From Rhizopus sp. PT2906 (taxonomy: Eukaryota > Mucoromycota > Mucoromycetes > Mucorales > Rhizopodaceae), in NCBI GenBank assembly GCA_025529335.1, contig JAMYHX010000154.1:18993-82992 (forward strand): a DNA stretch of 64,000 bases. The letters are read 5' to 3'. The position numbers were made by a program, and so were the translations under genes. Positions 54,815 to 64,000 of this stretch are shown in pieces. The notes under the pieces were generated by a model. That model saw only the letters and a program-made list of their open reading frames with translations. It was not told the DNA's origin and made no database searches. How positions within the stretch are numbered: the stretch's first letter is position 1; each line of letters starts with the position of its first letter.

Positions 54815-56124
54815 ACCTTTTTTTTTCCTGCATTTGAACATTTGCATTTTGTATATTATTCACCCCTTCTCTCGTTCTTCTTCTTTCTCCTGCTGTTAAC
54901 CATTATCCCTTTTTTTGTATAAAAATTCTGTTTTCTGTTTATACACACACACACACACACACATTAGTATATAAAGGTACATACTAACGATCAATGACGA
55001 AGGCACTAGTCTCTTATTTTCTTTCTGCGATTTAAACCGTCGATCGTTAGACTCTTATTGACAACATCTATTGATGAACAGCATAATATCTGATTTATGT
55101 CATGAAATGCGTCTATTCTGCTAAAATGTCCGATTGTTGTCAAATCCGAATGTTTGTATTTACACTATTATTTTTAGTATCATCAAAGCCCTGACTATAT
55201 TTACATCAAATTCATTATTTTAAGAGACGATTACCGTAATTGACTATCAGATCATTTTTTTGTTGCTTTTGATGATACATTTAAGCTCACTCCTTGATAA
55301 TGATACTTTCCTTCTAAAATAGACCGTATGTCCGTTAGCAAATCAGATGGCAACACCTTGGTTACACATCAATAGAGGTTTTTTTTTTTTTTTAGTTTCC
55401 ACATCCTCTTCTATATGACTTTGGCGAAAGAAATACAAAATTGAACATCATACGCCCAATTGAGGTTTAGATTATAAGTTTGAAAAAAATATATATATTT
55501 GTTAATATAAAGTACATTTCTTATTTACAACGATTTTGTCCCAAAAGAAGCACCCAGAAGAAAGTTTAGTAACTCTTTAATTAATATCAATTCATAAAGA
55601 AGTGATAAGGGAAATGTATGTCAATGAATCTCTATATAATTTCTTTATTGTATATTAAGGCAAGAGAAGGAAATCATTATTACAGACGGCGTCATTTTAT
55701 ATCAAATCTATACCTCGGGCACCAGTAAAAACTAGATTGAGCATACAAACGCACTTTGATACATCGACTGTCTTCGATTGAAGAAGAAAGTTAGATACAG
55801 GGAAAAGGGACATATACAAAAGAATCGACTTTGCTGCTTTCATTGATTCTGATCACAGAAACTTACTGTACAATGTGAAAGAAGATGGCTCATAAAAAAA
55901 AAAAAAACAAGGAATACGGCCACCATTTCCTTGAAGCAAAAATATGTTTGACGCAAAGTGATGGCTATTAAAAAAACTCGTTTATGAAATCATAATCAAG
56001 CTACTGTATTGAATTTAAAAGCTCGGGAAGCATTCAATGCTTGCTCCGAAGATTGTTAAATATTATTTAGAATAAAACGGTAGTAAAAATATACAATTCT
56101 TTATATAGTACATCACAAGAGAGA
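54815..56124. other. Intergenic region with a dispersed repeat
   Basis: About 1.3 kb without a gene. It contains a (CA)n run at 54944-54962, a poly-T run at 55378-55394 and the second copy of the dispersed repeat. Confidence 0.4.
55918..55973. repeat. Dispersed repeat, copy 2
   Basis: Closely matches 39727-39785 in the same orientation: GGCCACCATTTCCTTGAAGC ... TTTGACGCAAAGTGATGGC, with about six differences. The flanks do not match clearly. Confidence 0.75.
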
Positions 56125-57669
56125 TTACTGTCTTTCATTCTGTAATGGAGGACAGCAGTTATTTTCTAAACAAGAGTCTTCTGTGCAGCGTAATAGACAC
56201 GTTGATGAATTCTGTAGACCCTATAAATGAAGGATGTGTTAATAAGCATAATGAATTCAACAAGAACCCTTAGCTTACCTGGCCCGAGTTATGATCGCTG
56301 GTAATATCACTGCTGGTATCATTCAGAGTCTCACTTTGGTTTATATTCTCTTCCTTGGGCATAATAGACAATGCTTGATCAACCTTTTTATCATCTATAA
56401 ATTCAGGCTGAATGGTGGCTGAGTGAATGCCAAAGCTGTGCAGTAGTCCACGTATTTGTGAAGCTAGATCCATATATTTTTCTCTTGATTCGATTAACAC
56501 ATGAAGTGAGGCGATCAGCTTTGTGTCTGACAGTTGCCACACGTGAAGCTCATGCACTGATAAAACACCATCCAGCTGATAAACAGTCAGTGTAATCTGT
56601 CTCTACTAAATCCGCCATCGTTTACCTTTACAAGCGACTCATGGACATCTGAAAGAGGAACGTTCTTTGGAACACCTTGCAACAGAATAGATGCTGTTTG
56701 ACGGACTAAGATATGATGATCAGTATGAGTAAGCAAATGATGCCATTGAGCTACATACCCAGTGGAAGAGCTGATGTAAAGATGATGACCGTGATGAGGA
56801 TACTAAGCAAATAAATGAATAAAATCAAAACAAACAACTGTGTTCAACAAACCTAACGAGAGGATCAAAGTAAAATCTCCAGCTAAATGGAGTCAGCCAT
56901 ATGAATAAAGCGGACGCAATGACTCCTACGTTTCCCAATGCATCACCAAGGACATGTAAAAATATCTATAGTCCATTTAGCCATCTATATGAGCATAAAT
57001 GGATTATGTTTACCCCTTTCATATTTAAATGACCACCTCCATGATGGCTGTGATCGCCTTTCTCCGGATCACTATGTCCGTGACTATGTCCATGATCTTT
57101 TTAAAGATAATGTCAACTACGTTTGTAATGAAGCAATGGCGCATATATTACCGTGAAATAAGAATAGACCGACGATATTAGCTAATAACCCCGCACCACC
57201 TGTGACTAATACCATGACAGGATTCTTAATTTCTTCAGGAGAAACGAACCTTTCGATCGAATCGATAAGAATAGTGAAGCATAAGGCAAGTAGAAACACG
57301 CCATTGATCAACGCGCCTAATATTTCGGCTCTTTGCCATCCATAAGAGTATCTAGGATCGTATTTTGTAGAAGAGGCGACCTATTGATAGATTGGCGTTG
57401 GATATAGTAAAGGCAACCTATGAATTTTTTTTACATTGATAGCCCATAATGCGATACACATGCTAAGAAGATCATTCAACATATGAAATGAGTCAGCAAT
57501 CTGTAAAAGAAATAATGAATGGTTTAGAAACACAGTGTATCCTAACTAAAGATGAAGCATACTTTACCAATGCTAACGAACTAACATAGTAACCAATTAC
57601 AATTTCTACAAAAAAGAAGCAAGTTGTAATAACAAGCATAAAGTAAATCTTGTTTTTTCTGGACAACAT
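56125..57669 (-). CDS. Zinc transporter, cation diffusion facilitator (ZRC1/COT1-like)
   Basis: Nine exons (57568-57669, 57435-57500, 57152-57380, 57014-57096, 56853-56965, 56759-56802, 56626-56705, 56279-56575, 56125-56220) give 369 residues. The two transport-site HxxxD pairs are visible: ADSFHMLND in TM2 (residues about 40-44) and FLHVLGDALG in TM5 (about 164-168). Between them lies the histidine-rich cytosolic loop (HGHSHGHSDPEKGDHSHHGG). The C-terminal domain includes LDGVLSVHELHVWQLSDTK. The protein ends in a cysteine-rich tail (CLLRCTEDSCLENNCCP) as in Zrc1. These carriers move cytosolic zinc into the vacuole or ER in exchange for protons. Confidence 0.93.
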
Positions 57670-58830
57670 ATTTTTTATACAAAAAAAGCTAAAAGAAATG
57701 AAAAGAAAAAAGAGATATTTTTCATTTGCATGTAAATTTATATAAAGGGGTGACACTTGTTGATTAAGGGATGACAACAAAGAAAACAAGGTATTCCTAT
57801 TTTCCTTAAATTGGAACTCATATATGCACCGTTACCATGGTGATCTCTAGCCTTTATGATTGAATACGGCTCATACTGAAGCTATAATGCATTGATTTGC
57901 TTCATTCATGATTAAGTGTTGCCATGATATCAAGTTACACAATGGCCCTGTTGCGGGAGAAATCGTGGCTTTTAAGGTACATGGTAACATTAACAATGGC
58001 CATTAAGGTACACCTCTATCACGGAAGATGATGTTATCTCATGATGACGAATGATCAATATTACTAAAAGAAAGTCATTTCTGTATTCCGTTATGTGAGT
58101 GACAATATGCATACATATAACCGCATGCACTCACGCATCAATTAACACAACTTTTTTATTTTTATTTCTTCGAATCAAACAATTTACCATTATGCAGGAT
58201 ATGATCTCGTCTGATTATTTCCAGTTACTTATGACACACTTGTACTACAAGTGGAAATAGAATGCAAAGTGTCATTCCATTTGTTATTTTATTTAACCGC
58301 AAAAACATCCGAAGAACAATGAACATTGATGCATGTGAAGTCAATACCTTAGAGAATGGCAACTTCATCTATACATGTCTTTTATATTGTTAATGAAAAA
58401 GTCCTGAATATTTCTCACTATATTAATACTCATAATGTAAATGGCCGTGAGCATGTTGAAAGGATCAGAGTGAGTAGTCAAGTTGCTTATCCGAGACTTT
58501 TACAAAGTGTAAGGATTGGATATTCAATAAAGCATCTGCCAAATGAGCATTCTGAAAATTACAATTTAATTTGCTCTACAGATTTGCATATATCAACAGT
58601 TTATTCCATTCCTACTACAATCCACCTGTTAAACCAGTCGTATGCTCACTGATAACGTGTCCAGTTTTTTCTCGCCAGATTCAGCTCATTGCTGTCGGAG
58701 TTCTCTATAGATTTACCTGCCATTTTGAAAGTCGATAAAAAATGAGTCACTATTCACCTTTTTTAACACCAATAAAAATGCAGACCCTGATTGAATACTT
58801 GTTATTCTTCTTTACACAACAAGTAAAAAA
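57670..58830. other. Intergenic region between divergent genes
   Basis: A 98-codon ATG frame at 58356-58652 (+) (contains HVERIRVSSQVAYPRLL) has no recognisable family and is probably chance. The region carries the promoters of the zinc transporter and threonine synthase, including a Gcn4-type site at 58743. Confidence 0.35.
58743..58749. promoter_or_regulatory. Gcn4-type site (TGAGTCA) upstream of threonine synthase
   Basis: A perfect palindromic TGAGTCA lies 82 bases before the start codon. This is the consensus for Gcn4/CpcA bZIP activators of amino-acid biosynthesis. Threonine synthase is a classic target in ascomycetes. The role here is inferred from motif and position. Confidence 0.6.
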
Positions 58831-60478
58831 ATGAAGTATAGATCTACTCGTGGACAAGCCAAAAACTACAGCTTTGAAGAAGCTGTCATGACTGGTCTTG
58901 CTCCCGACGGTGGCTTGTTTATTCCTCAAGCTATTCCTAAATTACCTGACAACTGGCGTCAGGATTGGTCTCAGTACACCTTCCAGCAGTTGGCTGCCAG
59001 TATCTTGTCTTTATACATTGACTCATCCGAAATCCCTCGAGAAGATCTTGAAACGCTTATCAATCGCTCTTATTCAACCTTCAGATCAAGTGATGTTACA
59101 CCCTTGGCCAAGATTAAAGACGGATTCCATGTGTTGGAACTATTCCATGGCCCAACCTTTGCCTTTAAGGATGTTGCTCTTCAATTTGTTGGTAACCTCT
59201 TTGAATACTTTTTAGAAAGACGTAATAGACAAGAGCCCGCAGGTGGAAAAACTCATCGTCTTACTGTTGTTGGTGCTACTTCTGGTGATACCGGAAGGTA
59301 TGAAATGTATACATAATGGTGATTGATATCTAATCTATATATCTAGTGCTGCCATCTATGGTCTTAGAAACAAAAAGAATGTCTCTGTCTTTATCCTTCA
59401 TCCTCGTGGAAGAGTCAGTCCTATTCAAGAAGCACAAATGACAACCGTTTTGGATGCTAATGTCCACAACTTGGCCGTCGAAGGTACATTCGATGACTGT
59501 CAAGATATCGTCAAGGTCTTGTTTGGTAACAAGGAATTTAACAATCGTCATCACTTGGGTGCTGTCAATTCTATTAATTGGGCTCGTATCTTGGCACAGA
59601 CAGTTTACTATTTCCAAGCTTACTTTTCCCTTCTTCGCTCTTTAAATATCGATCCCGCATCTCCTGAAGCTGAATCCATCAAGTTTGATTTCTCTGTTCC
59701 TACTGGTAACTTTGGTGATGTCTTGGCTGGTTACTATGCCTATCGCATGGGTCTTCCCATTAACAAGCTGTTGATTGCTACCAATGAAAATGATATTCTT
59801 TATCGCTTCTTCCGCTCACACGCATATGAAAAACAGACTGGCAGTGATGGTGCTGTTAAGGCTACCTTATCTCCTGCTATGGATATCTTGGTATCATCTA
59901 ACTTTGAACGTTTATTATGGTACTTGGCTCGCGAAACAGAGGCAGATGAAGGACAGACAGAGAATGAGGAACTCTGTGATAAGGCAGGACAAACAGTCGC
60001 TGGATGGATGCAAGAGTTGAAAGAAAAAGGTGTATTCAAAGTATCAGATCAAGCTGTCATCAAGGCACGTCAAATATTTGATGCCAGCCGTGTCACGGAT
60101 GAAGAAACATCAGCTACTATTCGTGCCTATTACGAACCTACAGATAAACAGGTGAAGCCTTATGTACTTGATCCTCATACAGCTGTTGGCGTTGCAGCAG
60201 CTAATGAATTCATTGAACGTGAGCGAGTCAAGACATATCCTAATGGATCACATACCTTGATTTGCTTGGCTACTGCTCATCCTGCAAAGTTCTCTGAAGC
60301 TGTTGAAAACGCCTTGAAGTCAAATCCCCACTTCAACTTTGAAAAGGATATCTTACCAAGTGAATTTGTTGGCTTATTAGACAAGGAACGTAGAGTCACA
60401 TTTGTTGAACGACCAGAACCACAGCTAGTCATGAATGTTATTGAAAACGAGTTACGTAAAGAAGGTATCTCATTCTAG
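58831..60478 (+). CDS. THR4: Threonine synthase
   Basis: Two exons (58831-59297, 59347-60478) give 532 residues, the length of fungal Thr4. The PLP lysine is Lys113 in HGPTFAFKDVALQF; the phosphate-binding region is GATSGDTGSAAIYGL, spanning the single intron. The N-terminal YRSTRGQAKNYSFEEAVMTG and SVPTGNFGDVLAGYYA blocks are typical. The enzyme converts O-phosphohomoserine to threonine in the cytosol. Base composition in this gene is more codon-biased (many CTT/GGT/GCT) than its neighbours, suggesting strong expression. The start is the ATG after a poly-A leader, and a Gcn4-type site lies upstream. Confidence 0.96.
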
Positions 60479-60551
60479 ACTGTTGATATTACTGTTATTA
60501 TTATTGCCTGTACCATTGAAATAAATATGCATTAGAAAAAGAAAAGGGACT

Positions 60552-63400
60552 TTATTGTTTTTGTTGTTGACGAGGTGCGGATGATTCTTTAGCACCAAGA
60601 GGAACATCATCATCTTCATCATCATCTTCATGTACACTGTTGGTAAAACGAGAATTAGCAAACATTTGAGATTGGCTCCACATTGGATTGTATTGGCCAT
60701 ATTGTTGCTGCATTAGCATCATGGACATGTGTGGGTCCATCATCATGGGCATCATGGGCATGTTCATCATTGGATACATCATGGGTTGTCCCATTAAGCC
60801 CATCATTGGCATTTGACCAGTCATCATGGGCATCTGTGGCATATTCATCATGGGTTGATTCATCATACCCATCATAGGTGGCTATCATGTCCTGTGAGTT
60901 GTGGATAAGGTAAATGCATTTATAGAAGCTTACCTGCATCATTGAGTGTTGTGGTTGCTGCATCGACTGTTGCTGTGCTCTCTGTTCCATAAGATATCTT
61001 TCTCGTTCTCTTTGCAATATGCCTTCTTTATCAAGTAATCTACTCTTGTTTGCTTCCTTTTGTTTCTTTTCATGTTCAATTTGAGAAATCATACCAACCA
61101 AACCAGCGCGAGGCTCTGGAGGTTTGTTGGGTACCTGAATCAATGGCTGACCTGTAGCTCTTGCATAACCTTCTTGATCTCGAGCAGAGGGATGATCTGG
61201 TCTAAATGTGTCTAATAGTGAGTTTTGAGTGGCAAAATTGTCGCCTAGCTGAGGAATAACCGGGCCATCTTCAGTCATTATAGGGTATCCGTTATTGTAA
61301 TACTGTTGAGTATCGTACATTTCATCATAATACTCCTCTCCCTGAGGGTGATGCTGATTATAGTATAATGTTTGCCTTGATTGATGAATAGGGATATCGT
61401 CATCACTATCGCTGTAGCCTTCTTCTTCCTGTTCATCTTCTTCTTCTTCTTCAGAGTCACTAATTTGTGTCTGCGTTGCCTTTGGTCGAGGTTTCTTTGG
61501 TTGAGATTTTGGCTTTATATCAACATCAGAATCGTCCTCCTCACTATCCTCATCTGTATCGAATGGCTCAACTTTTTTAGTTTCCTTTAAGGGTAAACTT
61601 GTATTTGAAGACAAAGGTGTTTCTTTCTTGATATTGTTTGTAATTTCAATCTCTTGTGATTTTGATGTAGATTGCTTCTTTTTGGCAAATACAGAATCAT
61701 CACTGTCAGATTCCTCTTCGTCTTCCTCTTCCTCTTCTTCACCTTCATCACTGGCATAAATAGCGTGGCTTTGGTTTCCACGTATCTGCTGCTGCATTGG
61801 TTGTTGCATTGGTTGTTGCATTGGTTGTTGCATTGGTTGTTGCATTGGCTGTTGCATTGGCTGTTGCATTGGCTGTTGATTAAAGTTTAAGAGAGGGGTA
61901 GACGCTCTTTGATTTGGTATTTGATGAATCAAACCGAATTGACGCATAGGCTGCTGCTGTTGCTGTTGTTGCTGTTGCTGTTGTCTTGTGTTTAATTTTT
62001 GTAATAAAATATCCGAGAATTGTGCCTTATTATCTAGTAGCTTTTGGTTGATCACATCAACATGCATAAAGACATCTTGCAAGTCCAAGAATAAAGAGCT
62101 ATCGGGAGATTCACCAAAATTAAGAGATTGAACATTAGTTATGTCATTCAACAGCTGACTGGGCCTTCCATAGATCTTGAATGAGTCAAAGATAGTAATG
62201 ATCCATTGAGCAAGTTCCTTTGTGGAAGACGCCATGACCAAAGCAGTTGAATACTCATTATTAATGATGCCTTCAATTTTAAAAATAGTAGACACTTCCA
62301 TTAACTGAGGTGATTCAGGGTAGATGACATATGCCTGTAAAACCTGTGTCATTGTATATAAAGGTGATTTCGATTTTTTGGATTCATAAAATGAAATGGA
62401 TGCCTCTTTACTCTTATTGAACAGTTTTTTTGATTTTTCAGAAATGTTCAACCAGTATCGTTGCCACTCTGTTGTACCTGACAACCTAACTTGCACATAT
62501 CCTTCCATCTTGGTCTGTGGTTTACTTAACAAATCATTAAATGTCGACCTTGTAATCAATCTTCTTGTATAAATCTCTTGTAATTTTGAACATTCAAAGC
62601 AAGATAAGCGAATAGAGCAAATCCATTTCAAAAGCATTTCATATTCAATAGCATTGAATAGAAACCTATTTTGTCCTGCTGAATTAAGTGAAAATATATT
62701 GTCCTTTTCACTGTAAATCTCGACTTTTGAGTCTGTTATGTTTATAAATTGAGGCATGATCTCGTCTCCTTCTATGTCTTCCCATAATGTTAATACTGGT
62801 CCACACAGTTCCATATACCACTTTGTCCAATCATTCTCTCCAAACGGCTTTCCGTCTACTGTCAGGTCATTCTTCTTGTAAACATAGCCTTCAAGGTATA
62901 CTTTTTGCGAATAATTCTCGTACAACTTTTGAACACTGGCCATGTCACTTGGTACAGGCATATTGTTTTGTAAAAATTGTGGTACAGGCTTAATAAAGTT
63001 GGCTGGTCTCGCTGTATTCTTCATTGCCATATTCCTAACTGAAGTAGGTCGAGGATAATTGGGAGCTCTTTGGAATGAAAGTGGACGATCGTCGTCATCA
63101 TCTTTATGCCCTCCCGAAAAAGCAGGAGCCTCAAGGCTGTTGTCTTGTAATTGTACATTGTTCATCCCATTGACAAGGGAAGCTTCTTCAGATGAGCTAA
63201 TCATGCTATCCTCACTAAAAATAAGTTGCCTATATTAAGCATATCTTGAGTGACTAGTTTACCTTCCACTCTTGACTAAAGGAGGGAGGGTTGAAGTAAA
63301 GGTGACCTTAATAGAGAAGAAAAGAAAGGGAAATAAGGGTACACGAAGTCTATTTTAAGCACTACACGTGATATGGGCTCATATGGCTGTGATTTTTCAT
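60552..63400 (-). CDS. PH-domain protein of the Caf120/Skg3 family
   Basis: The main exons are 60934-63214 and 60552-60881; two small 5' exons (63263-63306, 63368-63400) are inferred from splice sites and would give 895 residues. Near the N-terminus a PH domain reads YLEGYVYKKNDLTVDGKPFG and WTKWYMELCGPVLTLWEDIE. A second PH-like unit follows (KMEGYVQVRLSGTTEWQRYW). This pairing marks the Caf120/Skg3 proteins, partners of the CCR4-NOT complex and bud-site/wall regulation in yeast. The C-terminal half is disordered: a poly-Gln run, a (QPMQ)n repeat, acidic serine stretches, and a methionine-rich tail. The intron at 60882-60933 is spliced at GATAG|CCACCT; a nearer CAG would stop the frame. The extreme N-terminus is the least certain part. 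Confidence 0.85.
61794..61874. repeat. 12-bp tandem repeat coding (QPMQ)n
   Basis: About seven copies of a 12-base unit (TTGCATTGGTTG on the + strand) within the Caf120-like gene, with a CAG-type glutamine tract at 61953-61983. Both are coding and length-variable by nature. Confidence 0.85.
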
Positions 63401-63639
63401 TTTAGGACCCAGAAAATGAAAGACAGTGAAGGTACTGAAGGTATACGTATTTCCAAAAATATTAACACTGATGCCAAGAGTAAAATCCGCATTTGTTAAA
63501 TTCTAATGTCACGTTAACCATTGGTTGATTTCACTTGCTGACAAGCTAAATGTCGTATATGCAAAAGCTTTGTCGTATATATTAAGCATGAAAGCACTGT
63601 CAGTTCTCTCTTTTCTTATTAAAAACCGAGTATTACAAA
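63401..63639. other. Spacer before the element at the right edge
   Basis: About 240 bases with no gene. It separates the inferred start of the Caf120-like gene from the truncated frame at the window end. Confidence 0.35.
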
Positions 63640-64000
63640 ATGAGCTTTCAAATTTTCTACGAAGACGGGCACGGTAATGCAGTTGATGAATACGGTAGAC
63701 CTGAGCCTATGGACTACGTCATTCATGAGGAGCGATATACTTTAGAAACAGTTAGTTCACACGCTAAGTATTTGCATAATCGGCCTCAGGAGAATAGTTT
63801 CGATGTAGGTTCTATGGCAAAAGATGAAGTAGATGTTTGCATGAGTAAGCGAGCATACACACTCTACACGGTTCAAGACAAAGTTAGATTCTTTAAGCTG
63901 ATGTTTGAGAAAGTTATGAGTGTTTCAGCTGCTGCAAAACAATTAGGTATTCATGTTCGCACAGCTCAAAGACGGGCTCAAATGTACAAAACGGATCCTG
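63640..64000 (+). CDS. Helix-turn-helix protein of mobile-element type, cut by the window edge
   Basis: An ATG frame is open to the last base (120 codons). An acidic start (MSFQIFYEDGHGNAVDEY) leads to a helix-turn-helix segment: VRFFKLMFEKVMSVSAAAKQ, then LGIHVRTAQRRAQMY. This resembles the N-terminal homeodomain-like/HTH part of transposase-associated proteins frequent in Mucorales, normally followed by a DDE-type nuclease. The nuclease part, if any, lies outside the window. The frame is intact so far, unlike the other mobile-element pieces here. Confidence 0.55.
   Translation, partial: MSFQIFYEDGHGNAVDEYGRPEPMDYVIHEERYTLETVSSHAKYLHNRPQENSFDVGSMAKDEVDVCMSKRAYTLYTVQDKVRFFKLMFEKVMSVSAAAKQLGIHVRTAQRRAQMYKTDP

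Overview
This is eukaryotic nuclear DNA, most likely from an early-diverging filamentous fungus of the Mucoromycota (Mucorales type). The evidence is AT-rich sequence, genes broken by many short introns (about 40-70 bases, GT...AG, often with a visible CTAAC/CTAAT branch site), close gene packing on both strands, and the protein repertoire: a CK2 beta subunit, Rtr1/RPAP2, Kre2-type mannosyltransferase, Caf120/Skg3-like PH protein, UapA-type purine permease and a complete SCAP. No rRNA, tRNA or CRISPR was seen. All gene models were assembled by eye from reading frames and splice sites; for most multi-exon genes the summed exon lengths are divisible by three.

Layout. 0-3.1 kb: mostly empty, with one coding-looking fragment. 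3.1-18 kb: dense housekeeping block with an ankyrin-BTB protein, bZIP factor, FYR-domain protein, CK2 beta, RPAP2, COQ4, a pacifastin-like secreted protein, ATPase inhibitor, fluoride exporter, GNAT acetyltransferase and AIG1-type GTPase. 18-21.3 kb: decayed mobile DNA (Helitron and TnpB/Fanzor-like relics). 21.3-38 kb: PH protein, SEC11, DUF2470 membrane protein, AIFM2/FSP1-like oxidoreductase, SCAP, alpha-arrestin, RAE1, a Fanzor-like relic and a KRE2-family mannosyltransferase. 38-43.7 kb: relics, repeats and a Myb/SANT protein. 43.7-46.7 kb: NCS2 purine permease and a small secreted protein. 46.7-51 kb: relics (TnpB/Fanzor-like, Helitron, LINE). 51.2-63.4 kb: a four-exon microgene resembling the prefoldin-like ASDURF protein, a Ser-rich protein, an LEA2-like membrane protein, a CDF zinc transporter, threonine synthase and a Caf120-like PH protein. 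The right edge cuts a helix-turn-helix protein of mobile-element type.

Relationships. Several pairs share divergent promoters (FYR protein/CK2 beta, RPAP2/COQ4, fluoride exporter/GNAT). Two promoters carry readable regulatory logic: clustered GATA motifs in front of the purine permease, and a perfect Gcn4-type TGAGTCA in front of threonine synthase. The four TnpB/Fanzor-like zinc-ribbon remnants, all on the + strand and in different stages of decay, are the most unusual mobile-DNA signal; the spliced microgene at 51.2-51.6 kb is the coding region most likely to be missed by automated annotation.
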